A stretch of DNA of 53,816 nt, from assembly GCA_023389855.1 (NCBI GenBank), contig JAEWDZ010000002.1:1-53816 (forward strand), read 5' to 3'. Every line of letters begins with the position of its first letter. Position 1 is the first letter of the stretch. The notes under the pieces were generated by a model that saw only the letters and a program-made list of their open reading frames with translations, was not told the origin of the DNA and did not search any database. Positions 7,970 through 15,617 of the stretch are shown here, piece by piece. Both the position numbers and the translations under genes were made by a program. This DNA is from Bacteroidota bacterium. GTDB taxonomy: Bacteria; Bacteroidota; Bacteroidia; Bacteroidales; Porphyromonadaceae.

Positions 7970-8842
7970 ATGATTAGTATTAAGAAACTTGCCGTTCTTT
8001 CGATGGCAGCCGCCCTTTCGATGGGTTTTACAGCATGTAATTCAAAAACAGGATCTCTTAAGAATGATAGCCTTTCTTCCAACGACTCTTTGGCTATGGC
8101 TCGCGGTTATGTGACGGGCTCTCAGATCCAACAGCAATTGATGATGAGCGAAATGCAGGGCCAGAAAATGGACAAAGAGGCCATGCTTCGTGGTATCAAA
8201 GACGGTATGTCTCACGCTGCTGATAGTGCAATGATCGCTTACTACTACGGTCAGTTGATGGGTTATCAATATGCTCAAGGGAATATTGACGATCGGGTAA
8301 GTAATGAAATATTTTACGAATACCTGATTTCTTCCGTAAATAGCGACTCTACAAAGATCAAGTGGACCCAGGAAGAAGCTATGGCCCTTCTGCAAGCTAA
8401 AACGACCGAAATGAGACAGCAAAAAATGCAAGAAAAATACGGCGATAATAAAAAAGCAGGTGAAGAATACGCGGCCAAATTTAAAAAAGAAGAAGGCGTA
8501 GTCGTGTTGCCTTCAGGTGTAGCCTACAAAGTGATTACTCCAGGAAAAGGTACTGTAAAGCCTACTGACACAGACCATGTAAAAGTAAACTACCAAGGTC
8601 GTCTTATTGATGGTACGGTATTTGATGAAACCAAAGATACTCCTATCGAATTTGGTGTTACTCAAGTAATACAAGGATGGACTGAAATGCTCAAAGAAAT
8701 GACCGAAGGCGAAAAGGTTACAGTGGTAATCCCTGAAAACCTTGCTTATGGTGAGCGTGGTAGTGGCGATAAAATTAAGCCTCTTTCTACATTAGTATTC
8801 GATATTGAATTGGTGAAGATCGTGGCTCCAGAAAAAAAATAA
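7970..8842 (+). CDS. Lipoprotein FKBP-type peptidyl-prolyl isomerase (third of three)
   Basis: This 290-residue protein has a lipoprotein signal with lipobox GFTAC (Cys23). A helical N-terminal region with YVTGSQIQQQLMMSEM and a long charged helix (about 140-170) precede the FKBP domain (about 185-286) with VKVNYQGRLIDGTVFDETKD, VIQGWTEMLKEMTEGEKVTV and PENLAYGERGSGDKIKP. It is the membrane-anchored member of the set, like Mip/FkpA-type foldases. A strong terminator follows 35 bases after the stop, closing the operon. Confidence 0.92.
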   Translation: MISIKKLAVLSMAAALSMGFTACNSKTGSLKNDSLSSNDSLAMARGYVTGSQIQQQLMMSEMQGQKMDKEAMLRGIKDGMSHAADSAMIAYYYGQLMGYQYAQGNIDDRVSNEIFYEYLISSVNSDSTKIKWTQEEAMALLQAKTTEMRQQKMQEKYGDNKKAGEEYAAKFKKEEGVVVLPSGVAYKVITPGKGTVKPTDTDHVKVNYQGRLIDGTVFDETKDTPIEFGVTQVIQGWTEMLKEMTEGEKVTVVIPENLAYGERGSGDKIKPLSTLVFDIELVKIVAPEKK

Positions 8843-8876
8843 CGCTATCGCGAAATTTCGATAAAAGGTAAAAATC

Positions 8877-8905
8877 AAAGCTCCACCTAGGTGGAGCTTT
8901 TTTTT
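8877..8905 (+). terminator. Intrinsic terminator of the FKBP operon
   Basis: A perfect 12-bp self-complementary stem (8877-8888 with 8889-8900, AAAGCTCCACCT and its complement) runs straight into a T tract. Confidence 0.9.
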
Positions 8906-9086
8906 CTTTCTTATTGACTTATGCGGATTCATTGTATGTAACTCTCTCCATCTCTTTCTATAATGCTGAACGCCCTAAACATGAGTAGGTTTTCAGCCCT
9001 TCACTATTGAATCCCTTTTTCTGCTTGCATATCGTTACAAATAGATTCGAATCAGTCCTCTAGTCGTACAGGATCGAATATGGGAC

Positions 9087-9120
9087 GGATCCGAAATCGA
9101 AAAATCTCCGATCGGGATTC
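9087..9120 (+). repeat. Possible dispersed intergenic repeat, copy A
   Basis: Begins GGATCCGAAATCGAAAAA and is followed by ATCGG. The minus strand at 47643-47601 begins GGATCCGAATCCGAAAAA and also reaches ATCGG. The likeness was found by eye and may be chance. Confidence 0.25.
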
Positions 9121-9158
9121 ATTTACTTTATTCTTTTTCGATGCCTTTATTTATTGCA

Positions 9159-9308
9159 TTAAAACAAACGTTCAACAGTTTCTATAATGTGAAGTTGCGT
9201 TTTATGAGCAACATATTCTGTAAGAGCAGAAAGAAATAGATCTTTGCCAAATTCATATAGATGAACTATATGATGCGGATACATTACAAGTTTTATATAG
9301 TATTTCAT
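9159..9308 (-). CDS. Possible small protein, 49 residues, unrecognised
   Basis: ATG at 9308-9306 opens a frame of 49 codons ending TAA at 9161-9159. The product starts MKYYIKLVMYPHHIVHLYEF and ends HIIETVERLF, with a mixed, protein-like composition, no membrane span and several histidines. No -7 promoter element was seen close by. It could equally be a remnant of a larger gene: a neighbouring frame just upstream (about 9270-9340) also reads as plausible peptide. I do not recognise it. Confidence 0.25.
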   Translation of the reverse strand: MKYYIKLVMYPHHIVHLYEFGKDLFLSALTEYVAHKTQLHIIETVERLF

Positions 9309-9406
9309 TGTTGCGTAATGAAATAACAAAGGCTAAATGGTTTACGACATATTGCTCTATATCTTTTTATTTCTGTCTATTCAAAGTTGCCATCGCGCAA
9401 TCTCGA

Positions 9407-9454
9407 AATAAAAAGCTACCGAACAGGAAGTCTGAAAAGAAACCTGTTCGGTAG
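9407..9454 (-). terminator. Terminator of the dsbD operon
   Basis: A 12-bp perfect stem (9416-9427 with 9443-9454, CTACCGAACAGG and its complement) followed on the minus strand by a T-rich stretch, 31 bases after the dsbD stop. Confidence 0.8.
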
Positions 9455-9485
9455 TAGGGTAGTTTTGGTATTTAACCAACAAATG

Positions 9486-11621
9486 CTATTTGGATGGAGC
9501 GGGCTGAATCGTCGGTTCCTGATGAACGGGAATTAGCTTATTGTTTTCTTGTCGTTCTTTGAACTCTTTGAGCCCATCGCGAAGGAATTTAGTGTATTCA
9601 CTCACGGAGCACTTTTGTTTGGATGCAGCCAAAGGTACGCCATTGGGATCAACTGGTACGTAGAAAGGTTGTGCATTCGCACCAAATTTACTTCTTTGCA
9701 GGTAGCTCCATTTGTCTCCGACGGTACGAAGTTTTACATTACGAACTTCGCTGCCAACTTGTTCTTTGACCTCAATTACTTCGGGTAGTTTTGTCTTATC
9801 GTCTACCATTAATGTAATAAGAACATAATCTTTTTCCAGCATGTCTTTTACTTTGGGATCTATCCAAACAGAATTTTCCATTTCACGACAGTTTACGCAC
9901 CCAAAACCTGAGAAGTCGATGAGTACGGGCTTGTTCATGCTTTTAGCATAGCGCATACCTTCGTCGTAGTTGTCGAATTTTGCGTGTACACCGCCATCGT
10001 AGAGGTTAAAATCCTGCGTGGTGAGAGGTGGCGAGAATGCGCTTACTGCTTTTAGAGGTGCTCCCCATAGTCCTGGCACTAAGTATACCGCAAAAGAAAG
10101 TGAAATGAGAGCTAAGAAGAAGCGCCCTACACCTATCTTTTCTAGTTTACTATCATGTGGAAATTGGATTTTTCCTAGGAGGTAAATGCCTAACAGTGCA
10201 AAAATGACAACCCATAGAGCAATAAATGTTTCGCGGTCTAACAGTCCCCATCCGTATGCAAGGTCTGCAACAGAAAGGAATTTGAGCGAAAGGGCTAACT
10301 CTAAGAAAGCCATAACGACCTTTACGGAATTGAGCCAACCTCCACTTTTGGGCATGCTCTGCAGGAAGTTGGGGAAAATAGCAAACAAGGCAAAAGGAAT
10401 TGCTAATGCTAAAGCAAATCCAAACATGCCGATTGCCGGTGCAAGGATACTATTTTCGGTTACCGTCTGCACCAGAAGTGTCCCGATGATAGGACCTGTA
10501 CAAGAGAAAGATACGAGGACCAGCGTAAAGGCCATAAAGAAGATACTCAGTACGCCTGTTGTTTTGTCTGCTTTGCTATCGAGTTTATTCGTCCAGCTGG
10601 CAGGAAGAACTAAATCGAAGGCCCCAAAGAAAGAGATGGCAAAGAAAACTAAGATTGCAAAGAAGAGTAAATTGAAAAATGCATTAGTCGCCAAATCGTT
10701 TAGAGCACTAGCTCCAAAGATAAGCGTGATTGCTAAGCCGAGAATAACGTAAATAACGATGATCCCTAAGCCATAAACAATAGCATCTTTGACAGCATCT
10801 TTTCTTTTCTTACTCCTTTTCAAGAAGAAACTCACTGTCATCGGTATCATTGGCCACACGCATGGTGTAACAAGAGCTATGAGCCCTCCAATAAATCCGT
10901 ATATAAAGACCCAAATCAGAGACGCGTTCGCTTGATGCAGCGTTTCATCTCCATAGGCCTTGAGCACACTTATCTGTGGAGCCCATAGTTGTTCTGCATC
11001 ACTGGCACCTGAGGAAAGTAGGGTGGCTGCATCTTCTGCAGAGAGTGCGACAGAGTCTTTAATAACTTCATTTACAGCAGTTGTATCGGCATTGCCTACA
11101 GTAGCTTTTTCTTCTTGTGTGAGCACTACCGCAGCATTGGACTTGAGATCTTTTTTGGAAAAAGCGAATTCCCTTGTCGTCGGAGGTAGGCATCCTTGAT
11201 CATTACATAGTGAGGCTTCTACGAGGAGTAGAATATCAAATTTTTCAGGATCTGTAACCTCTATTTTTTGGCTGAAGGTCACTTCTTTTTCAAACCAGCG
11301 AAGATTCATTTCAAACATTTTGTCGAATTCTTCATGTGGTTTTTTATCAGCAACAAAGTTGCCTATAGGTCGGGCTCCTTGTATTTTATCGAAAGTAAAA
11401 ACAAGCGAGTTCGGTCCATCTGCAGGCATATTTTGGTCGTATACGTGCCAGCCTGGTGCGATGGTTGCAGTGAGTTTGATCACCTTTTGAGCTGTGCCAT
11501 TGTCTTCGAATGTTTGCTTCCATGTAAGTACGTCATCAAACATTTGAGCTACAGACGATTGTGCTGCTAAAAGGGTCAATGAAATTAATAGCGAGGCTAT
11601 CCGAAGGATTTTTCTTGTCAT
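9486..11621 (-). CDS. dsbD: Thiol:disulfide interchange protein DsbD
   Basis: The 711-residue protein carries reducing power from cytoplasmic thioredoxin to the periplasm. Domains in order are a signal peptide (1-25), an N-terminal immunoglobulin-like DsbD domain (about 30-165) with the cysteine pair C139/C144 in LCNDQGCLPPT, an alanine- and serine-rich linker (about 165-215), a transmembrane domain (about 235-530) with C254 in TPCVWP and C374 in SCTGP, and a C-terminal thioredoxin-fold domain with C575-V-N-C578 after FSGFG. All six redox cysteines are thus present. A proline-rich tail closes the protein. It is the last gene of a minus-strand run with the RluA-type gene 30 bases upstream, and is followed by a terminator. 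It probably supports periplasmic cytochrome or disulfide maintenance. Confidence 0.93.
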   Translation of the reverse strand: MTRKILRIASLLISLTLLAAQSSVAQMFDDVLTWKQTFEDNGTAQKVIKLTATIAPGWHVYDQNMPADGPNSLVFTFDKIQGARPIGNFVADKKPHEEFDKMFEMNLRWFEKEVTFSQKIEVTDPEKFDILLLVEASLCNDQGCLPPTTREFAFSKKDLKSNAAVVLTQEEKATVGNADTTAVNEVIKDSVALSAEDAATLLSSGASDAEQLWAPQISVLKAYGDETLHQANASLIWVFIYGFIGGLIALVTPCVWPMIPMTVSFFLKRSKKRKDAVKDAIVYGLGIIVIYVILGLAITLIFGASALNDLATNAFFNLLFFAILVFFAISFFGAFDLVLPASWTNKLDSKADKTTGVLSIFFMAFTLVLVSFSCTGPIIGTLLVQTVTENSILAPAIGMFGFALALAIPFALFAIFPNFLQSMPKSGGWLNSVKVVMAFLELALSLKFLSVADLAYGWGLLDRETFIALWVVIFALLGIYLLGKIQFPHDSKLEKIGVGRFFLALISLSFAVYLVPGLWGAPLKAVSAFSPPLTTQDFNLYDGGVHAKFDNYDEGMRYAKSMNKPVLIDFSGFGCVNCREMENSVWIDPKVKDMLEKDYVLITLMVDDKTKLPEVIEVKEQVGSEVRNVKLRTVGDKWSYLQRSKFGANAQPFYVPVDPNGVPLAASKQKCSVSEYTKFLRDGLKEFKERQENNKLIPVHQEPTIQPAPSK

Positions 11622-11651
11622 GGCTTTAATGAAACAATAATATGAGGATGT

Positions 11652-12608
11652 CTATTTTTCGTTGTCTGACTTTTGTTGTGCGTATACTCGAGCCTCTTCG
11701 CCATTGGTGAGAGGACGAGCTAGAAAACTTCGATAATGGGGTGGTGTCTTGAGTCTGAAAATATGGCTTTTATCCGTGACAGGGTGGTTGAGTATCATGC
11801 ATGTCTGACGCAGAAGTAAATTTTTTTCACTCTGAAAGACACACAGGGGGGTATTTTCACCCACTACAGGGTGCATATCTTCTTTGAGTAATGTCCTTAT
11901 ACCATTAAAGCGGCCAAGCAAAGAAAGGGTTACCAACGAAGACCAATCGCCTTCGGCTTCTACCCGATACTTTACTGTTGATCGTCTTGTGGTGGGTTTG
12001 GAGGATTTCGGGTAATGCTCTCTTTTTCTGAGATTCCCTTTTAGCTCACCGGATGGTGTCTCGAAAAGCCCCTCTACAACGGCCGAGAACTCTTGTCGTG
12101 TAATATATTTTCCCCATTCATTGAGAATCTTTTGTTGCAACGCACGATTTTTGCAGAAGAGTATGAATCCCTGTGTTTCGCTGTCCAATCGGTTGAGCAG
12201 AAATATTTTTTTTGAGGGATCATCTTCTTTAATGTAGTTTGCAACAATACGAAAAACTGTTTCTTTCAACCCTGGGTGATTGCTTACAGTCGCTATTCCG
12301 GGCATTTTTTCTAGTAGTATGAAATAATCATCTTGCCAGAGAAGTTTTATCTTGGGATGGGAAAAAGGGAGAGCAAACCCGAAAGAAAATATTTCCACTC
12401 GGTCTCCTTTCTCTACATTTGTATCGTATTGCGTTGTCGGTGTTCCATTTAGGCACACACAGCGATCGCGGAGGTATTGCTTCTTCGATGTACGAGTTGC
12501 TTCGGGCAATAGCTTGCCGATAGCTTCAAAGAGCGATGTAGGCTCGAGGAATGTCTCTGAAGCAATTAATTTTCGGGAAGAATGAAATCTCTTTTTGAGG
12601 GGGCTCAT
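11652..12608 (-). CDS. Divergent RluA-family pseudouridine synthase-like protein
   Basis: The 318-residue protein has an N-terminal S4-like RNA-binding region (about 15-75: FEAIGKLLPEATRTSKKQYLRDRCVCLNG in part) and an RluA-type catalytic domain (about 87-300). The catalytic aspartate is present as D142 in LLNRLDSETQGFIL, but the usual HRLDxxTSG motif has Asn for His and QG for SG. The second conserved motif, normally R-T-H-Q-I-R-x-H, reads RFNGIRTLLKEDMHPVVGE. It presumably makes pseudouridine in rRNA or tRNA; the target is unknown and activity is less certain because of these changes. Its start overlaps the stop of the preceding membrane-protein gene by four bases, indicating translational coupling. 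Confidence 0.75.
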   Translation of the reverse strand: MSPLKKRFHSSRKLIASETFLEPTSLFEAIGKLLPEATRTSKKQYLRDRCVCLNGTPTTQYDTNVEKGDRVEIFSFGFALPFSHPKIKLLWQDDYFILLEKMPGIATVSNHPGLKETVFRIVANYIKEDDPSKKIFLLNRLDSETQGFILFCKNRALQQKILNEWGKYITRQEFSAVVEGLFETPSGELKGNLRKREHYPKSSKPTTRRSTVKYRVEAEGDWSSLVTLSLLGRFNGIRTLLKEDMHPVVGENTPLCVFQSEKNLLLRQTCMILNHPVTDKSHIFRLKTPPHYRSFLARPLTNGEEARVYAQQKSDNEK

Positions 12609-12976
12609 ATATGTTGACCTTCTTTATCCTTTCCTTCTTTATCGTGGAGAAATGCCTGAGTTATATTGCTATAGGCCATGAATAGTACCGCAGCGACGAT
12701 TAGAGCAGCCCAATAGTCTATCCTAAACAGATAAAACAGGGCAGCCATAATCCAAAAAAGACCTGCTAAAATAGCTAAATTCAGGAGTCTTTTTCTTCTT
12801 AAGGATAGACTTCTCGTTTTCTTTATGAGGGATAGGTGAGCAACAGTATATCCTATACCACCGGCTAGCAATAGCCATACAAACCACCTAAGATGAGCTA
12901 TAAACAAACCTATAACAGCGATGATAAGAAGTATAGCGGATACAGAATAAATAATATTTTTCAGTTTATCGTTCAT
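12605..12976 (-). CDS. Small membrane protein, four predicted spans, unrecognised
   Basis: The 123-residue protein has hydrophobic segments at about 8-28, 30-50, 67-86 and 88-108, a basic loop RRKRLL between spans two and three, and a charged C-terminal tail. It overlaps the divIC-like gene upstream by 11 bases and the RluA-type gene downstream by 4 bases, so it is a real, coupled member of this operon. I do not recognise a family, and function is unknown; a link to envelope or division is only suggested by the neighbour. Confidence 0.75.
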   Translation of the reverse strand: MNDKLKNIIYSVSAILLIIAVIGLFIAHLRWFVWLLLAGGIGYTVAHLSLIKKTRSLSLRRKRLLNLAILAGLFWIMAALFYLFRIDYWAALIVAAVLFMAYSNITQAFLHDKEGKDKEGQHI

Positions 12977-13415
12977 GAGGATGATTATTTTTAAGGAGCG
13001 ATGTATCTTGCAGGACGAAGATCAATTCTCCAGGTTCTTTAAATAGATATTGCTCGCGGGCGATCTGCTCAATTTCATAGTCGCTGCTATGACGGCGTCC
13101 TTCAAGGTATAGACTATCTTTTTGGAATTGTTTTCTTGCGCTTTCCAATCGATTCTCCAAACGCATTATTTTGTTGGAAAGCCGTCCTTGATTATATAGA
13201 TTTGCAGATCCTAAGATAAGGGAAAAAACAACAAATACACCACCAACAAAGGCATAGGTAATCCACCAATTGCCATTGATATAGGATCTAAAGTTTCTCA
13301 GGAAATGAAAAAAACGCCTATAAGGGCGGGTAGGGCCGCTTCCCTTATCAGAGCCTGCTTGCTGATCGAGATCAGTATTGATATCCAAAGGATATTTTTT
13401 TTTACGAAACAACAC
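12966..13415 (-). CDS. Septum formation initiator, FtsB/DivIC-like
   Basis: This 149-residue protein has a basic cytoplasmic N-terminus (1-48), a single membrane span (about 52-70, ITYAFVGGVFVVFSLIL), a coiled coil (about 75-103, LSNKIMRLENRLESARKQF) and a C-terminal motif YEIEQIAREQYLFKEPGELIFVL that is typical of FtsB/DivIC proteins. The family bridges FtsL and FtsQ (DivIB) in the divisome. It is the first gene of the minus-strand run that continues through the small membrane protein, the RluA-type gene and dsbD. Confidence 0.85.
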   Translation of the reverse strand: MLFRKKKYPLDINTDLDQQAGSDKGSGPTRPYRRFFHFLRNFRSYINGNWWITYAFVGGVFVVFSLILGSANLYNQGRLSNKIMRLENRLESARKQFQKDSLYLEGRRHSSDYEIEQIAREQYLFKEPGELIFVLQDTSLLKNNHPHER

Positions 13416-13464
13416 TTTTATTGCTTAGTATTAAAATGTATATTTATATACCACTTATTGATTG

Positions 13465-13472
13465 CAAAAATA
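13465..13472 (-). promoter_or_regulatory. Candidate -7 element for the divIC-dsbD operon
   Basis: TATTTTTG on the minus strand fits TAnnTTTG, about 50 bases before the divIC-like start at 13415. The AT-rich surroundings make this match less specific than others. Confidence 0.4.
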
Positions 13473-13700
13473 AACGATTCTATCGATACAATCAAGTAAT
13501 AAAACTCTTTTTATAGGTAATAAGTGTCTTTTTAATTTTTATTATGTTCTACTCTGATGCATCAATAATCTCCTGTTTTACACATTCTATGACTTAAAGA
13601 AAAAATATCTCTACAGACAAAATCAGAGCGTAAAAAAACAGTAAGCAAGGTGAGATAATAGTCAAACTTATCTTCAAATATTGATATAGCGGGAAATGGA

Positions 13701-14630
13701 CTAGGTGAGGTATTTGTATACGATTGCTGATATTTGGGATATGACTCTCGAGGCCTCGGCTTCGCTGCCTCTAAAATCTTTGGTAAATATGATCAATGTA
13801 TAGTTGGTCCCATTGGGTAAGGTGATATAGGCCGCGTCATTATGAGCTGCTAATATCCCTTTATCTCGATAGCCAGACCCTGTCTTATGGACAATGCTAA
13901 CTCCTTTTTTCCCAAGGAGAGGAGAGGCTATCCTCTTCTCTCCTGTCATACAACGGGTCAACGTCTCCTTGATAAATGACTGGTAGTCTTCGCTTAAAAT
14001 TCTCTCGGTAAACAATCTATTTATCAATATGGCCGTCGCGAGAGGTGTAGAAAAATTGGCATAAGCTTTTCCATGGTCTTTTGCTATCTCCGATTCTGTA
14101 TAGGCTATCTTAAACGCTTTCCGAGGAAGTAGTGAGGCGATGTAAAGATCTGTGTTTTCTACACTGAGTATTCGGTCAAATAGGATGTTGCTACTATTAT
14201 TGTCACTTTGAATAAGAGCATAACAAAGCAGGTCCCGGATCGATAGTCTAATCAGTGCTTCTTTGTGCTCCTTCATCATAGGACTCCAAGTATTAGGATC
14301 AAGTTCCTTTTGTTGGATATCTAAGACACTGTCTATAGAAACTCCTTGTTTATCAAGGTGATTACATGTAGCTAATGCCTGGTGAAGCTTAAAGACGCTC
14401 ATCATAGGATAATTATTGTTGTTATTTACGGTAATCGTATCGTGGTTATTGACTATGATGGCTACTCCTACGCTACCTGGGCAACGTAAAATCATCCTAT
14501 GAATACTATCTTGCAATAATTTTGGGAATGTCGAAGCATTCGTAGAATTTCTGCATCCAGAGAGTAATAACAAATAAGCGAAAAGGCCTATTATCCAAAG
14601 ACAGAGGCCCATACTTTTGTTGTTTTGCAT
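13701..14630 (-). CDS. CfxA-like class A beta-lactamase (subclass A2), lipoprotein
   Basis: The 309-residue serine beta-lactamase has a lipoprotein signal with lipobox LLSGC (Cys26). Active-site motifs are all present: S78-x-x-K81 in MMSVFKLH, S142-D143-N144 in IQSDNNSSN, the omega-loop glutamate region YTESEIAKDH (about 178-186), and K249-T250-G251 in HKTGSGY. The subclass A2 signature is clear, with YPMMSVFK, LDPNTWSPM, YANFSTP and AAHND closely resembling CfxA from memory, but many other positions differ, so this is a relative and not CfxA itself. It should hydrolyse penicillins and probably cephalosporins. It lies 77 bases downstream of ispH in the same direction, with no hairpin or TAnnTTTG element seen in the gap and no transposase nearby, which suggests a resident chromosomal gene at the tail of the operon. 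Confidence 0.93.
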   Translation of the reverse strand: MQNNKSMGLCLWIIGLFAYLLLLSGCRNSTNASTFPKLLQDSIHRMILRCPGSVGVAIIVNNHDTITVNNNNNYPMMSVFKLHQALATCNHLDKQGVSIDSVLDIQQKELDPNTWSPMMKEHKEALIRLSIRDLLCYALIQSDNNSSNILFDRILSVENTDLYIASLLPRKAFKIAYTESEIAKDHGKAYANFSTPLATAILINRLFTERILSEDYQSFIKETLTRCMTGEKRIASPLLGKKGVSIVHKTGSGYRDKGILAAHNDAAYITLPNGTNYTLIIFTKDFRGSEAEASRVISQISAIVYKYLT

Positions 14631-14707
14631 CGAGATTAGATGTTAAGAGGAACTATTATCGAATTGCTGGTAAAGGAAAACGGGAGAAGAATTGCACTAA
14701 GGAATGC

Positions 14708-15601
14708 TTACATGACTTTTTTTTCTAGTAGCGAAAAAATCTTTTTCTGTAACCCCTCCATTTGCCAAAAAGGAGTAGAAGTAGCACCACAAATCCCAAT
14801 TTTTTCATCGCTGTCCATGCTCTCAGGGAGCATATCTAAGGTGAGTTCTTCTTCGTTGGAGATAAAAAAACTTTTAGGGTTTTGCCGTAGGCACTCAGAA
14901 AAGAGAACTTTACCATTTGAGCTCTTTTTTCCTGCGATAAAGAAAATCCTATCATGATTTTTTGCAAAATCACGAATTTTCTTATTTCTCATAGAAACCT
15001 GCCGACATACGGTGTCGTGATAGATAAATTCGGTGTCCACCGCTTTTCTTTCGAGAATCAATGCTATGAGTTTCCTGTATGTATCTAGCGACTTAGTCGT
15101 TTGTGAAAAGAGTTCTATAGGGCGTTTGAAATCAAGGGCATTTTCGGCTTCTTCAAGAGACTCAATCACAATGGCTCTACCGTCTGTTTGCCCTACCAAC
15201 CCGTTTACTTCGGCATGAGCCCGCTGTCCAAAGATGACAATTTGCCATCCTTGGTCTTTATGTTTTTCATAGCATTGTCGGATACTATGTTGTAGACGTA
15301 ATACTACAGGACAAGTGGCATCGACTATGGTGATTCCTTTTTCTTCTAGTGCTCGGTACACAGAGGGCGGCTCACCATGGGCACGGAAAAGGACTTGTTT
15401 GCCTTGCAGTTGATCCAATTCTTTGTGAGCGATGGTGATGAGCCCTTTATTTTCTAATCGTTTAACCTCTTCTGTATTGTGTACAATATCCCCTAGGCAA
15501 TAGAGAGGTCCGGTATTAATCATTTGTTTTTCCGCTTTTCGGATAGCGTTTACCACGCCGAAGCAGAATCCTGAGTTGGGATCAATTTCTATTGTTACCA
15601 T
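14708..15601 (-). CDS. ispH: 4-hydroxy-3-methylbut-2-enyl diphosphate reductase
   Basis: The 297-residue enzyme makes the last step of the MEP isoprenoid pathway, giving IPP and DMAPP. The three iron-sulfur cysteines are visible at C13 (SGFCFGV), C97 (DATCPVV) and C199 (DTVCRQ), together with H41 (GDIVHN), H75 (RAHGEPP) and the E131 region (RAHAEVNGLVGQT). Length and start fit the family. The gene follows cmk by 16 bases. Another MEP enzyme gene, dxs, is present elsewhere in this window at 39.5-41.5 kb. Confidence 0.95.
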   Translation of the reverse strand: MVTIEIDPNSGFCFGVVNAIRKAEKQMINTGPLYCLGDIVHNTEEVKRLENKGLITIAHKELDQLQGKQVLFRAHGEPPSVYRALEEKGITIVDATCPVVLRLQHSIRQCYEKHKDQGWQIVIFGQRAHAEVNGLVGQTDGRAIVIESLEEAENALDFKRPIELFSQTTKSLDTYRKLIALILERKAVDTEFIYHDTVCRQVSMRNKKIRDFAKNHDRIFFIAGKKSSNGKVLFSECLRQNPKSFFISNEEELTLDMLPESMDSDEKIGICGATSTPFWQMEGLQKKIFSLLEKKVM

Positions 15602-15617
15602 GGAGGATAGCTGTTGA

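Larger units (their letters stand above)
8906..9406. other. Gene-poor stretch of about 500 bases between two terminators
   Basis: No long reading frame exists here. It contains one possible 49-codon minus-strand ORF (9159-9308) and a short sequence (9087-9120) that resembles part of the spacer near 47.6 kb. No tRNA, rRNA or insertion-sequence end was seen. It may hold a small RNA or decayed DNA. Confidence 0.5.

Noticed and set aside
9040..9060. tRNA T-loop-like ATTCGAATC
   Set aside because: No acceptor stem, D arm or anticodon arm can be built around it.
10186..10752. 188-codon plus-strand frame inside dsbD
   Set aside because: It lies antisense to the membrane domain of dsbD, is rich in Lys/Ser/Ala as expected for the complement of hydrophobic codons, and has no promoter.
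14640..14957. 105-codon plus-strand frame over the bla-ispH junction
   Set aside because: Most of it is antisense to ispH, and no promoter or domain supports it.
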